Source of the DNA: Lentisphaerota bacterium
Lineage (GTDB): Bacteria; Verrucomicrobiota; Lentisphaeria; Victivallales; Victivallaceae
NCBI GenBank assembly: GCA_015061545.1
Contig: SUWJ01000007.1
Span: 1 to 64,000 of the forward strand
Direction of reading: 5' to 3'
Length of the DNA: 64,000 nucleotides
Shown one piece after another: positions 16,743-25,758 of this stretch (positions within the stretch are counted from its first letter, which is position 1; each line of letters begins with the position of its first letter). The notes below the pieces were generated by a model. The model ran no database searches. It had not been told where the DNA came from and worked only from the letters and a program-made list of their open reading frames with translations. The position numbers and the translations under genes are program-made.

Positions 16743-18155
16743 TTATTCTCTGCCGTCCCAGCAGTAAGTACATATATCATTACGATCCAGTCCGATGGCT
16801 TCCATAAGTCCCGGCAAAGTCTGATAGTGCAGCGAATTCAAATCCAGCTCCTTGCGGATCTCTTCAACCATAGCCTTGTAGGGTTCCGAACTGCTGTCCA
16901 GATACTTTTTGATGATCTCCATGGTCAGTTCATCAACATTTTCCAGCCGCATGATCGCCCGCCGCGCCGCCAGATCCAATTCGGTACGCGACCGCGAAAA
17001 GTTCAGATATTTACAACCGAACAGCAGCGGCGGCGATGCCGAACACATATGCACCTCTTTTACCCCCATACTCCGCAGCTGTACAACGGTTTCCCGCATC
17101 TGAGTGCCGCGCACGATCGAGTCATCGCAAAAGAGAATGCGTTTACCTTTGAGCTGCGATTCCACAGGAATCAACTTCATTTGCGCCACTAAATTGCGCA
17201 TCTTCTGATTCTGAGGCATAAAGCTCCGCGCCCAGGTGGGAGTATATTTGACAAATGCCCGTTTGTAGGGAATTTTGGAAGCGTTGGAAAATCCGACCGC
17301 ATGGGGAATACCCGAATCCGGGATCCCGGTAATAAAGTCAACGTCGGGCTTGATGTAGTGTGCCATGATATCGCCGTTGCGGTAGCGCACTTCTTCGGTA
17401 TTCACCCCTTCGTAACAGCTGGAAGGATAACCGTAGTAAACCCAGAGAAAAGCGCAAATGCGTTTGCGTTCGCCCGGTCCGCGCTCCTGAATGACCGCTT
17501 CCGGCGTGATGCGCACGATCTCACCGGGACCGAGATCATATTTCACCGAGTAACCCAGATTGGGAAACGCCGTAGTTTCCATAGTCACAGCAAAAGCATT
17601 CTCTTTTTCGCCGATAATGACCGGAGTGCGTCCGTAACGGTCGCGGGCAGCATAAATGGCATTATCTTTCAGCACCAGGATCGACAGCGACCCTTCGATT
17701 GCCGCCTGAGCGTATTCCAGCCCTGCAACAATGGAGTTTTTCTGATTGATAAGAAACGCCGCCAGCTCGGTCTGACTTACTTCGTTTTCGTTACATTCAG
17801 TAAAGTGGGTACGATTATCTTCAAACGCCGCCCGCAGGATCTTGGCGGAATTGGTGATCTTGCCGACAGTCACGATCGCATAAGTCCCCAACGGCCCGGT
17901 AACAGTTATCGGCTGACGTTCAAAATCGCTGATGCAGCCGATCCCGATATTGCCTTTGAACAATCCGATCTCATCATCAAAACGGCTGCGGAACTGTGTA
18001 TTGGATATGCCGTGGGCGCGTTTGAAAATTGCGCCATCTTCCTCGATCACCGCCAGACCGCCATATTTGGTCCCCAAATGCGAATGATAATCGATCCCGT
18101 AAAAGAGATCTCCGACACAATCCTGTTTGCCAGCTACGCCAAAAAATCCACCCAT
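16743..18155 (-). CDS. PurF-like protein lacking the glutaminase cysteine
   Basis: Amidophosphoribosyltransferase homologue of 470 residues. True PurF uses an N-terminal Cys (after Met removal or propeptide cleavage) to take ammonia from glutamine. Here the start is MGGFFGVAGKQDC, so that Cys is Gly. The N-terminal Ntn fold (YHSHLGTKYGGLAV), the PRPP site ILFCDDSIVRGTQ, and the cysteines expected for a 4Fe-4S cluster (CKYLNF, and CTYC at the end) are all kept. It may use free ammonia, or act in another phosphoribosyl reaction. The ATG at 18155 is preferred; the longer frame has no support. A promoter lies upstream. It heads the ROK and ceramidase-like genes. Confidence 0.85.
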   Translation of the reverse strand: MGGFFGVAGKQDCVGDLFYGIDYHSHLGTKYGGLAVIEEDGAIFKRAHGISNTQFRSRFDDEIGLFKGNIGIGCISDFERQPITVTGPLGTYAIVTVGKITNSAKILRAAFEDNRTHFTECNENEVSQTELAAFLINQKNSIVAGLEYAQAAIEGSLSILVLKDNAIYAARDRYGRTPVIIGEKENAFAVTMETTAFPNLGYSVKYDLGPGEIVRITPEAVIQERGPGERKRICAFLWVYYGYPSSCYEGVNTEEVRYRNGDIMAHYIKPDVDFITGIPDSGIPHAVGFSNASKIPYKRAFVKYTPTWARSFMPQNQKMRNLVAQMKLIPVESQLKGKRILFCDDSIVRGTQMRETVVQLRSMGVKEVHMCSASPPLLFGCKYLNFSRSRTELDLAARRAIMRLENVDELTMEIIKKYLDSSSEPYKAMVEEIRKELDLNSLHYQTLPGLMEAIGLDRNDICTYCWDGRE

Positions 18156-18234
18156 GAAAAATTCTGCCCTCGTTTCAACTGCGCGGAGCAAACTCCGTTC
18201 AGCCATGTTTCTTGCTCAATATCGCGTGGAAGTA

Positions 18235-18263
18235 AATATATCGCTGCTGTAACTTTTTTGCAA
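18235..18263 (-). promoter_or_regulatory. Promoter of the PurF-like gene
   Basis: Minus strand TTGCAA (18258-18263), 17 bp, TATATT (18235-18240), about 80 bases before the start. Confidence 0.6.
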
Positions 18264-18284
18264 ACTTCAACCGTTGATTTTCCA

Positions 18285-18320
18285 ACGAAAAAGCCGTTTC
18301 TGTTGCAGAAAACGGCTAAA
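18285..18320 (-). terminator. Terminator after the small two-gene unit
   Basis: AGCCGTTT (18292-18299) pairs with AAACGGCT (18310-18317), followed on the minus strand by TTTTTCG. It isolates the two small genes from the PurF-like gene. Confidence 0.8.
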
Positions 18321-18333
18321 AAGAGTACTATTT

Positions 18334-18504
18334 TCAATCTGTCAGGTCTTCCAGACGGTCAATACGGCGATTCATATCGTTCATACGGCGGTCGCAATCG
18401 TGGTAATGCACCCGCGAATTGATCTCTTTGCGCAGCTGCCGTAATTCCCATGCCACCCAGCCGAGAACGGCGGCGCAGACCAGCTGCATCCAGCTTTCAT
18501 TCAT
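18334..18504 (-). CDS. Small membrane-anchored coiled-coil protein
   Basis: Only 56 residues: a single N-terminal helix (about residues 6-20, MQLVCAAVLGWVAW) followed by a charged coiled coil (RRMNDMNRRIDRLEDLTD). The ATG at 18504 has GGAGG six bases upstream, so the longer upstream frame is not used. It overlaps the end of the preceding gene by 8 bases, which indicates translational coupling. The design recalls the small anchor proteins of phage lysis modules, but no family is certain. Confidence 0.6.
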   Translation of the reverse strand: MNESWMQLVCAAVLGWVAWELRQLRKEINSRVHYHDCDRRMNDMNRRIDRLEDLTD

Positions 18505-18946
18505 ATTCTGCCTCCGGTGCTGCCATTTGATTCTTGGAATAACTACGCAGCCATGCATTTCTGCCGAACCAACTGACTGCCGCATACGCCAGAATAAGTT
18601 TGATCAAAGCGTAAATTGCCAGCCAATTTCCCTGTATCCGAGTTCCGTAACGATGCAGCCAGAGCGTTCTAAGATTATATGCAAACTCGCGATCGGCACG
18701 GCGGCGGGAATCTTCGGTTCCATCGGATTGTTCGTAACGCAGATCGTGGATCGCCGCCGCGGTCGGGTAACAGCCAAACGCCCTGCTGAGCAGCTGCCGC
18801 AGCATTTCGGGGCAGTTCGCCGAACCGTATCCATTCAGGACCGGCTGCAGTTCGGCAGGATCTTTTTGCAAAAAATCGATCGGATACTGCAACTCAAGTT
18901 CAACTGCCTGCTGCTGCATGGCAGCGATTTCATCAAAGTCATACAT
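18497..18946 (-). CDS. Unknown protein with DUF1353-like motif and C-terminal membrane helix
   Basis: A 149-residue protein. The middle part GCYPTAAAIHDLRYE followed by SRRRADREFAYNLR resembles the phage DUF1353 pattern (AA-IHD-Y, then R-AD--F---L). A membrane helix (LAIYALIKLILAYAAVSWF) lies near the C-terminus. The ATG at 18946 has GGGAG eight bases before it. It overlaps the 56-residue gene, and the pair is closed by a terminator. The small unit stands between housekeeping operons and looks like a remnant of a phage or integrated element, though the base composition is not unusual. Confidence 0.55.
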   Translation of the reverse strand: MYDFDEIAAMQQQAVELELQYPIDFLQKDPAELQPVLNGYGSANCPEMLRQLLSRAFGCYPTAAAIHDLRYEQSDGTEDSRRRADREFAYNLRTLWLHRYGTRIQGNWLAIYALIKLILAYAAVSWFGRNAWLRSYSKNQMAAPEAEYE

Positions 18947-19006
18947 AAAAAAATCTCCCGGTTTGAGTTTATTCAAACAAGGAGATGATTTGTCAACTTA
19001 TGCTGC

Positions 19007-19498
19007 TTAGCGCAACGCAGCAGGTTTGCTCAATATTTCGCTCATTGCCACCGCCTCAAGGCGGTTATTGCGGATAAGCTCCGCCCACTCATCAGCCCTG
19101 TAAATCGAAACTGACTCTTCTTCGGCAACTTCCTCCATACAGCTGCATTGCCCGCTGCGGGAGATATTTTCCTCGGCTGCCGCCGCGCCCATCGCCGCAT
19201 AACGCTGCTGCGCTGCCAGCATATCTGCATCGCTTTGACTTTGCACATAAGCGTGATCGGCAGCGTTTTCAACTTGCATCGAAACTTCCGTTCCCGCATA
19301 TTTACCGGCGTTTTCCCCGTTAAACACCTCAATATCCTCTGCGGAAACATCTTTACCCGTAAGTCCCTCCAGCAAAACTTTCCAGGCATTTCCCGCATCG
19401 GTATCGCTGTCAGATGAGGGCGTGTGCTTTTTGATTGCACCGACTGCTTTGATAACCACGACCGCAACGACGATCAATAAACCTATGAGATCATCCAT
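19007..19498 (-). CDS. Small membrane protein of the flotillin cluster
   Basis: A 163-residue protein with one N-terminal helix (LIGLLIVVAVVVIKAVGAI) and a long, mostly acidic cytosolic tail rich in Ala, Glu and Ser. No known domain was recognised. It starts 21 bases after the stop of the first FloA gene, with AAGG before its ATG, and is the last gene of that cluster. Similar small anchored proteins often accompany FloA or NfeD-like genes; a partner role in membrane microdomains is inferred from position only. Confidence 0.6.
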   Translation of the reverse strand: MDDLIGLLIVVAVVVIKAVGAIKKHTPSSDSDTDAGNAWKVLLEGLTGKDVSAEDIEVFNGENAGKYAGTEVSMQVENAADHAYVQSQSDADMLAAQQRYAAMGAAAAEENISRSGQCSCMEEVAEEESVSIYRADEWAELIRNNRLEAVAMSEILSKPAALR

Positions 19499-19519
19499 AG
19501 ATCAGAACCTTTTTGCTGC

Positions 19520-20542
19520 TTACTTGCGGGATTTATCGCCACCGGCGATCGCCTGACGCATATCGGTATCGGCAATAACGTTCTTCATCTTGTAATAGTC
19601 AAGGATCGACAGATTGCCCGAAGCCAGCGCTTCCGAAATCGCCATCGGAACTTCGGCTTCGGCCTGCACCAGATTGGCTTCCATTTCCCGGATACGCGCC
19701 TTCATTTCCTGCTCATTGGCAATTGCCATGGCGCGGCGTTCTTCCGCCTTGGCCTGAGCGATATCTTTATCGGCATTGGCCTGAGCCATCTGCAGCTCGG
19801 CACCGATATTCTTGCCTACATCCACATCGGCAATGTCAATGGAAAGGATCTCAAAAGCCGTTCCCGAATCCAGCCCTTTGGCAAGTACGGTTTTAGATAT
19901 AAGGTCGGGATTTTCCAGAATATCAGTGTGATTGGCAGCCGAACCGATGGTTGTAACGATTCCTTCTCCCACGCGGGCAAGGATCGTTTCTTCCCCCGCA
20001 CCGCCCACCAGACGGTCAATATTGGCACGCAGCGTAACGCGGGCGATTGCCTGCAGCTGAATACCGTTTTTTGCCATTGCCGTTACGCAAGGTGTTTCAA
20101 TAACCTTGGGGTTGACGCTCATCTTGACCGCTTCCAGCACATTGCGTCCTGCCAGGTCAATGGCGGTTGCCCGCTGAAAAGTCAGATGTATATTAGCTTT
20201 ATCCGCCGCCACCAATGCATTGACCACCCGGAAGACGTTACCGCCTGCCAGAAAGTGAGCTTCCAGCGATTGCGAATCAATTTCCAAACCGGCTTTCTTG
20301 CTCTGGATCATAGCGTTGAGGATCACCGCCGGGGGCACCCGCCGCAAACGCATACCCACCAGCGAGAATATAGAGATCCGCACGCCCGAAAAGACCGCTG
20401 CGATCCACAGCGGGATCGGGATAATTACCACAAACAGCACCAGACAGGCAATCACCACCAGCAACAACACCACCAGCAGCGCCAGCGATCCGACCCCGAC
20501 GGCGGCATTGCCCATTAACATATTATTCAGCAACATCGTCAT
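19520..20542 (-). CDS. floA: Flotillin-like protein FloA, copy 1
   Basis: SPFH protein of the YqfA/FloA family, a scaffold of functional membrane microdomains facing the cytosol. The 340 residues open with a long hydrophobic hairpin (about 15-60). Then comes the family-specific [17 protein letters not shown], the [22 protein letters not shown] block, and a coiled segment ([19 protein letters not shown]). The C-terminal tail ends [22 protein letters not shown] precedes the ATG. It is directly preceded by a second, very similar floA gene, a tandem duplication; FloA is usually single. Confidence 0.93.
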   Translation of the reverse strand: MTMLLNNMLMGNAAVGVGSLALLVVLLLVVIACLVLFVVIIPIPLWIAAVFSGVRISIFSLVGMRLRRVPPAVILNAMIQSKKAGLEIDSQSLEAHFLAGGNVFRVVNALVAADKANIHLTFQRATAIDLAGRNVLEAVKMSVNPKVIETPCVTAMAKNGIQLQAIARVTLRANIDRLVGGAGEETILARVGEGIVTTIGSAANHTDILENPDLISKTVLAKGLDSGTAFEILSIDIADVDVGKNIGAELQMAQANADKDIAQAKAEERRAMAIANEQEMKARIREMEANLVQAEAEVPMAISEALASGNLSILDYYKMKNVIADTDMRQAIAGGDKSRK

Positions 20543-20569
20543 ATTTTTCTCCTTCAGTGCTCCAAACTC

Positions 20570-21511
20570 TTACGCCTGTTTATTTTCAAATCTGCCTTCG
20601 CGGAAAGCCTGTGCCAGTGCCAGCGGCACCTGAGCTTCCATAGCGATAAGCTGGGCTTTCATCTCGCTGATCCGCGCCTTCATCTCCTGCTCGGAAGCTA
20701 CTGCCATGGCGCGGCGTTCCTCCGCTTTGGCCTGAGCAATGTTTTTATCGGCATTGGCCTGATCGGTCTGCAGCTGCGCACCGATATTTTTGCCGATGTT
20801 CACATCCGCAATATCAATGGAAAGAATTTCAAAAGCCGTACCGTTATCCAACCCCTTGGCAAGCACCACGCGGGAGATAAGGTCGGGATTTTCCAATACT
20901 TTTTTATGATGTTCAGTTGAACCGATGGTTGTAACGATCCCCTCGCCGACACGGGCAAGGATCGTTTCTTCCCCTGCTCCGCCGATCAGACGGTCAAGGT
21001 TGGTACGTACCGTTACGCGGGCAATCGCTTTAAGCTGGATACCATCTTTGGCAACAGCTGAAACTTCGGGCGTTTCAATAACTTTAGGGTTTACGCTCAT
21101 CTTGACCGCTTCCAGCACATCGCGCCCTGCCAGGTCAATGGCGGTGGCACGCTGTACCGAAAGATTCATATTGGCTTTATCCGCCGCCACCAGCGCAGCT
21201 ACTACCCGCCCGACATTGCCGCCTGCCAGATAGTGCGCTTCAAGGATATCGGCTTCCACTTCGATCCCCGCCTTGCGGACCTGAATAAGCGCATCGACGA
21301 TCTCCGTGGGCGGAACCCGCCGCAACCGCATCCCGATCAAACTGAAAATTCCGATCGGCACGCCCGAAAACATCGCCGCGATCCAATGCCGTATCGGGAT
21401 CATATACGCAATAAACCCCAACAGTAAACACGCCAGCAGCAGCACAATAATCAAAAACAACGTTCCTGCCGGGATTCCGGCACTGGCGGGTATCACCCAC
21501 GCATAACTCAT
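20570..21511 (-). CDS. floA: Flotillin-like protein FloA, copy 2
   Basis: A 313-residue paralogue of the next gene. It shares the blocks [47 protein letters not shown] and [17 protein letters not shown] almost letter for letter. It differs in the N-terminal hydrophobic part and in a shorter C-terminus that ends at [18 protein letters not shown] stands before the ATG. The divergence at both ends but not in the core suggests an old duplication with different partners or hetero-oligomer formation. Confidence 0.92.
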   Translation of the reverse strand: MSYAWVIPASAGIPAGTLFLIIVLLLACLLLGFIAYMIPIRHWIAAMFSGVPIGIFSLIGMRLRRVPPTEIVDALIQVRKAGIEVEADILEAHYLAGGNVGRVVAALVAADKANMNLSVQRATAIDLAGRDVLEAVKMSVNPKVIETPEVSAVAKDGIQLKAIARVTVRTNLDRLIGGAGEETILARVGEGIVTTIGSTEHHKKVLENPDLISRVVLAKGLDNGTAFEILSIDIADVNIGKNIGAQLQTDQANADKNIAQAKAEERRAMAVASEQEMKARISEMKAQLIAMEAQVPLALAQAFREGRFENKQA

Positions 21512-21575
21512 ACTTTTACCTCCTGTTTGGATTTATTAAGTGTTTTTATGTTCAAATTGTTTTTCTGCATAATAC

Positions 21576-22394
21576 TCAGCTGGTTTTTCTGCCGTTATAA
21601 GGAAATGGCAGAAAGTCGAGCACCTCGTTGCCTGAACTGCCGCACAATGCGTGACCGATGGTATGCACGCAGCGGAATGTATCGTAAGAACAGGCAAATA
21701 AAAACAGCATCAACGAAGCATATTCCAGCAATTTGGCAGGTTCATACCAGAATTCGCCGTTGCGCAGCTGGCAATTACGATCAGGCAGCCAGTTATTTTC
21801 GGGCGAGATCATCACGCCGGCGGCGTTCACCAGCGAAAATTTGCCGTTGACCCGCACTACCGCCACTTGCAAGCCACCGCCGATACCTGCCATCATGCCC
21901 AGAATACAAAGCATTACATCTGCGCCGATGCGGTCCTCCAGCACCGGGCCGATGCAAAAGTTTTCCGGATCTCCTGCATCTTCTTCCGCCGGGAGAGTAA
22001 AACGGCAGCGCGCCATAAATGCTCCCAAATCAGCAATATTGCCGATCCGTGCAGCATCAGCAGCGGCAACAAAAGCATAGATTTGCTGTTTGAGCATTTC
22101 CGGGTTATCCCGATCGAACCAGAGTAAATGCAGCTCCACCAGCCCTTCAACCACGCTCATTGTTTCACCGGTAAGCAATTCGTAAAAGCGCTTACGGCGC
22201 TGACGCAAATTTAAAATCGCCTCCAGCTGCTGTACGCGCTTGCGCATCAACGGATCGGCTGATTCCTGCAATTCACCCAGCAGCGGCATAAGTTCATCTT
22301 CGTGCCGCAGCAATTCACTCATCACACTTACAGCTATGCTTTGGCTGGGATCATCCAGCATACCGGCAAGTTTACGCAGATCTGTTTTGCTCAT
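21576..22394 (-). CDS. HEAT-like and SirB1/transglutaminase-like protein
   Basis: A 272-residue cytosolic protein. The first 75 residues are helical and recall HEAT-like repeats (PSQSIAVSVMSELLRHEDEL). Residues about 100-220 follow the SirB1/Transglut_core2 pattern: ENFCIGPVLEDRIGADVML stands for the N-x-x-I-x-x-V-L-x-x-R-x-G-I-P segment, and VAVVRVNGKFSLVNAAG for the later strand. The catalytic residues are not clear, so enzymatic activity is doubtful. Its ATG overlaps the stop of plsY (ATGA), so the two are translationally coupled. It precedes the floA pair. Confidence 0.55.
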   Translation of the reverse strand: MSKTDLRKLAGMLDDPSQSIAVSVMSELLRHEDELMPLLGELQESADPLMRKRVQQLEAILNLRQRRKRFYELLTGETMSVVEGLVELHLLWFDRDNPEMLKQQIYAFVAAADAARIGNIADLGAFMARCRFTLPAEEDAGDPENFCIGPVLEDRIGADVMLCILGMMAGIGGGLQVAVVRVNGKFSLVNAAGVMISPENNWLPDRNCQLRNGEFWYEPAKLLEYASLMLFLFACSYDTFRCVHTIGHALCGSSGNEVLDFLPFPYNGRKTS

Positions 22395-23047
22395 TCGCCC
22401 GACTTTTTCCTGAAGCTGTTTTCGGTGCCCTCAAGCAGCCGTTTGATATTGCTGCGGTGACTCCAAACCGCCACCAGCGCCAACAAAGTAAAAAAGATCA
22501 ATATACTCAACGGCAATGCCGCCGTAATGCGGAAAAATCCCAGCGCCCAAGCCAGAATCGGCAGCGACAACGCCGCCACAATGCTGCCCAGCGATACAAA
22601 ACCCGAAACCTTGAATACCACCACCCAGACAATAAACGCACTTATTGCCGCCAGCGGAGCTACCGCCGCCACTCCGCCGACTGCAGTGGCAATGCCTTTA
22701 CCGCCCTTGAATCCGAGAAAGCAAGTGAACATATGCCCCAGCACCACCGCCAGAATCATCGCCGCTTCGCCCAAGCCGTAAACGCCACAGGCAAGCCAGC
22801 CTTTGGCAACCAGATATTTGAGCAGCAGCACCGGCAGCAGCCCTTTGCAGAAATCCAGCGCAAAGCAAAGTTTCCCCGCCCACTTGCCGACCGCGCGGGT
22901 CACATTGGTCGCTCCGATATTGCCGGAACCGACCTGGCGTATATCAATACCATGACATTTACCGATGATAAAACCGAAAGGTATCGAGCCGATCAGATAG
23001 CCGACGGCAAATATAACTGCAAAAACAATGATCTGTTCAATATTCAT
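22391..23047 (-). CDS. plsY: Acyl-phosphate:glycerol-3-phosphate acyltransferase PlsY
   Basis: Transfers the acyl group from acyl-phosphate to glycerol-3-phosphate at the inner membrane, following PlsX. The 218-residue polytopic protein has YLIGSIPFGFIIGK, VGSGNIGATNVTRAVGK and FKGGKGIATAVGG, three loops that form the active site. The ATG at 23047 has GGAG seven bases before it. A much longer open frame upstream is antisense to the M24 peptidase gene and is not real. It is divergent from that peptidase and coupled to the SirB1-like gene. Confidence 0.96.
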   Translation of the reverse strand: MNIEQIIVFAVIFAVGYLIGSIPFGFIIGKCHGIDIRQVGSGNIGATNVTRAVGKWAGKLCFALDFCKGLLPVLLLKYLVAKGWLACGVYGLGEAAMILAVVLGHMFTCFLGFKGGKGIATAVGGVAAVAPLAAISAFIVWVVVFKVSGFVSLGSIVAALSLPILAWALGFFRITAALPLSILIFFTLLALVAVWSHRSNIKRLLEGTENSFRKKSGE

Positions 23048-23137
23048 TATAAAACTCCGCAAAAAGTTTGCATTTACAAAATAGTGTATTACAATATTAC
23101 ACATTGTGCATTTTTGCAAATAAGAGATTTGAAGTTT

Positions 23138-24253
23138 ATGAGTGATTTTATTTTTGATCTGATTTACGCTTCGGGCGAACATTCGGCGGATATGCTCTAT
23201 ATAACCCGCTTGAACCTGCCCGATCCATTTGTTTATATGGGCAACTCTGAACTCAGAGTCGCCATTGTATCCGACCTTGAATACGACCGTGCCAAAGCCA
23301 ACGCACCTGTCGGGCTTACCGTGCGCAATCAAGCTGAATTCGGCAAGTTGAGTTCGCTGGAAGAATTGATCGAGAGTGCGGCACGGGAGTATAAAGTCAA
23401 AACCTTCCGCATCCCCTATGATTTTCCTGCTGGACTTGCCGCACGGCTGATGCGCCGTAAAATTAGCTGTACGGTTTGCGAAAAGAGTTTTTTCCCTGAA
23501 CGCAGCGTCAAGCAGCAGTTTGAAATAGATTTTATCCGCCATGCAATGCAAATCAACGAGAAAGCTATGCAGCAAGCCTTCGATGCCATCGCCGCAGCCT
23601 CGGTCAACCGCCGCGGCGAACTGGTGCTGGATAACGAACTCGTTACCAGCGAGCGCCTGCGCAGCATTATCGACAGTACGCTGGCTGCCAACGACGCCGT
23701 CGGAGCCGGAACTATTGCCGCAGCCGGAGTTCAAAGTGCCATGCCGCACAATCGCGGCGAAGGGGTGATCTTTGCTCATACTCCGATAGTGATAGATATT
23801 TTTCCGCGGGTGAACTCCAGCGGGTATTTCGGCGACCTTACCCGCACGGTGGTCAAAGGCAAAGCGCCTGAGATCGTACAGAAAGCCTTTGATGCAGTAA
23901 AAACCGTCCGCGACGAGTGCAAAGCGCTGATCCGCGCCGGTATCCCGGGCAAAATACCCTACGATCACGCCCTGCGGCGCCTGACCGAACTGGGCTTTCC
24001 CACCGGCAGCAACGAAAAAGGGTTTTACGGATTTTTCCACGGCCTCGGTCACGGCGTAGGGCTGGAAATCCACGAAGCGCCGCGCCTTTCGCGCAATGTG
24101 GAGCACTTGCTGCTGCCCAACGAAATCGTAACCGTTGAACCGGGGGTATATTATCCGGAATGGGGCGGCATAAGATTGGAAGATTTGGTGGCGGTGCGGG
24201 AAAATGATTGTGAATGTTTAACTTCTATTGATACATTTCTTGAGATAGCTTGA
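23138..24253 (+). CDS. M24-family metallopeptidase (Xaa-Pro aminopeptidase-like)
   Basis: A 371-residue protein with an N-terminal creatinase-like domain and a C-terminal pita-bread domain. The metal ligands are all visible: Asp in VIDIFPR, Asp in FGDLTRTV, His in GLGHGVGLEIHE, Glu in TVEPGVYY and Glu in GGIRLEDL. It probably removes N-terminal residues before proline from peptides in the cytosol. The ATG at 23138 is the first in the intergenic space and matches the usual N-terminus. Its TGA overlaps the ATG of mnmA (TGATG), so the two are coupled. Confidence 0.92.
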   Translation: MSDFIFDLIYASGEHSADMLYITRLNLPDPFVYMGNSELRVAIVSDLEYDRAKANAPVGLTVRNQAEFGKLSSLEELIESAAREYKVKTFRIPYDFPAGLAARLMRRKISCTVCEKSFFPERSVKQQFEIDFIRHAMQINEKAMQQAFDAIAAASVNRRGELVLDNELVTSERLRSIIDSTLAANDAVGAGTIAAAGVQSAMPHNRGEGVIFAHTPIVIDIFPRVNSSGYFGDLTRTVVKGKAPEIVQKAFDAVKTVRDECKALIRAGIPGKIPYDHALRRLTELGFPTGSNEKGFYGFFHGLGHGVGLEIHEAPRLSRNVEHLLLPNEIVTVEPGVYYPEWGGIRLEDLVAVRENDCECLTSIDTFLEIA

Positions 24254-25320
24254 TGGATTACGCGGGTAAAAAAGTTGTAGTCGCCCTCTCCGGCGGCGTG
24301 GATTCGACCGCAGCGGCGCTGCTGGCAAAAGCTGCCGGTTGTCAGGTGATCGGAGCCACATTGGATCTGGCTCCCGCAGAACCGGAGTGGAAATGCGCCT
24401 GGGGCTGCGGCAGCGAAGATGAAAAACTCATCCGTACCGTAGCTGACAAGCTGGAGATCGAACACACCTTTATCAACGCAGCAGCAGAATTTGAAGAACT
24501 GGTGCTTAAAAACTGTTACGAGGTCTACAGTTCGGGCCGCACCCCCAATCCCTGTGTACTGTGCAATCCTGCGATCAAATTCGGCTTGCTTGCCAAGTAC
24601 GCCCGCAGCATCGGTGCTGAAGCGCTTTTAACGGGGCATTACGCCAAATTTTCATCGGAAAAACTGATCGTGCGGGGGGATGATCCGAAAAAAGATCAAA
24701 GTTACTTTCTCTACCGTCTGCCCCGTGAACTGCTGGACTTTATCCAGTTCCCCGTAGGTTCTCTGCAAAAGAATCAGGTGCGGGCAATGGTCGCCGAAGC
24801 AGGATTGCCTGTGGCGCACCGCCCCGACAGTCAGGATGCCTGTTTTGTCTTTCCGGGCGAAAGTTTTGCCGAAACCCTGTTCCGCCGCTTCAACGGCAAA
24901 AGCCGTTCAGGTAATTTCATCTATCAGGGTAAAGTGGTGGGCCGTCACGCCGGCTTGCACCGCTGCACCGTTGGTCAGCGCAAAGGGCTGAACGTGGCGC
25001 TGGGCGTACCGGCATACGTTAAAAGTATTGATAATACCAGCGGCGATATCGAGCTGGTGACCGATCAAAATTTACTTGCCTGTCAGAAATTTTATATAAA
25101 TCAGGTAAACTTTCAAACGCCGATCCTGCCCGATCCGTCAGAAGAACTGCTTATCCAGATCCGTTACCGCACCCCCGCCGCAGCGGGCAGAGTTATTCCG
25201 CAAGGCGATGGCAGCTTTGTTGTTGAGCTGAACGAACCGCAGCGGGCAGTTACTCCGGGACAGTCAGCGGTCATCTACCGCGGCAACACACTCCTCGGCG
25301 GCGGGATCATTGGTCTGTAA
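24253..25320 (+). CDS. mnmA: tRNA-specific 2-thiouridylase MnmA
   Basis: Thiolates U34 of the tRNAs for Lys, Glu and Gln. The 355 residues show the PP-loop VALSGGVDST. The two catalytic cysteines are in TPNPCVLCNPAIKF and SQDACFVFP, and the target-recognition part is RHAGLHRCTVGQRKGL. The ATG at 24253 overlaps the preceding stop. The 3' end overlaps the convergent membrane protein gene by 57 bases. Confidence 0.96.
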   Translation: MDYAGKKVVVALSGGVDSTAAALLAKAAGCQVIGATLDLAPAEPEWKCAWGCGSEDEKLIRTVADKLEIEHTFINAAAEFEELVLKNCYEVYSSGRTPNPCVLCNPAIKFGLLAKYARSIGAEALLTGHYAKFSSEKLIVRGDDPKKDQSYFLYRLPRELLDFIQFPVGSLQKNQVRAMVAEAGLPVAHRPDSQDACFVFPGESFAETLFRRFNGKSRSGNFIYQGKVVGRHAGLHRCTVGQRKGLNVALGVPAYVKSIDNTSGDIELVTDQNLLACQKFYINQVNFQTPILPDPSEELLIQIRYRTPAAAGRVIPQGDGSFVVELNEPQRAVTPGQSAVIYRGNTLLGGGIIGL

Positions 25321-25758
25321 ACTGCAGTCAGCTTCAGCAGGGGAAGGATTTTCATTTTCCACCGGAGTTTCCTCCTGTCGGACTTTTTGACCTTCCCAAG
25401 TGAACCACGGCTCGCAAATCAGTATATTCAGCGCCAGAAATATGCTGTAAAAACTGCTGAAAAGCAACAGCAGCCCATCGACTACGGTCACAAATAAGTT
25501 GCGGCAGATCAAAAGCAGCCCCAGTTGAAAAAATATTATCAACGCAAATCGCCGCAGCCAACCGCTGGAAAAGATTGCTCCGTAAATCAAAATTACCATC
25601 GGGATAAACAGCAACTGCCACGTCCAGTAATTAAACCAGCACAAAAAAATGGGAAAAAATACTGCCAGCGCACCGAGCAATACTGCCAGCGCACCGCTTT
25701 TCTGCCACCAGAAATATTTTCGTTTGAAAACCGTATCAAACTGAGCAGCGTCTTTCAT
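25264..25758 (-). CDS. Membrane protein of unknown function
   Basis: A 164-residue protein with about four membrane helices in residues 22-112 and a Glu-rich C-terminal tail (EETPVENENPSPAEADCS). No family was recognised. Its start overlaps the stop of the 637-residue gene by four bases (ATGA), which supports translation. The last 57 bases run antisense into the end of mnmA; the tail is therefore constrained by two reading frames or the true end differs. The function is unknown; a partner of the upstream membrane protein is likely. Confidence 0.55.
   Translation of the reverse strand: MKDAAQFDTVFKRKYFWWQKSGALAVLLGALAVFFPIFLCWFNYWTWQLLFIPMVILIYGAIFSSGWLRRFALIIFFQLGLLLICRNLFVTVVDGLLLLFSSFYSIFLALNILICEPWFTWEGQKVRQEETPVENENPSPAEADCSLQTNDPAAEECVAAVDDR

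Noticed and set aside
23048..24106. N-terminal extension of plsY
   Set aside because: It is antisense to the M24 peptidase; the normal PlsY start with a good ribosome site lies at 23047.
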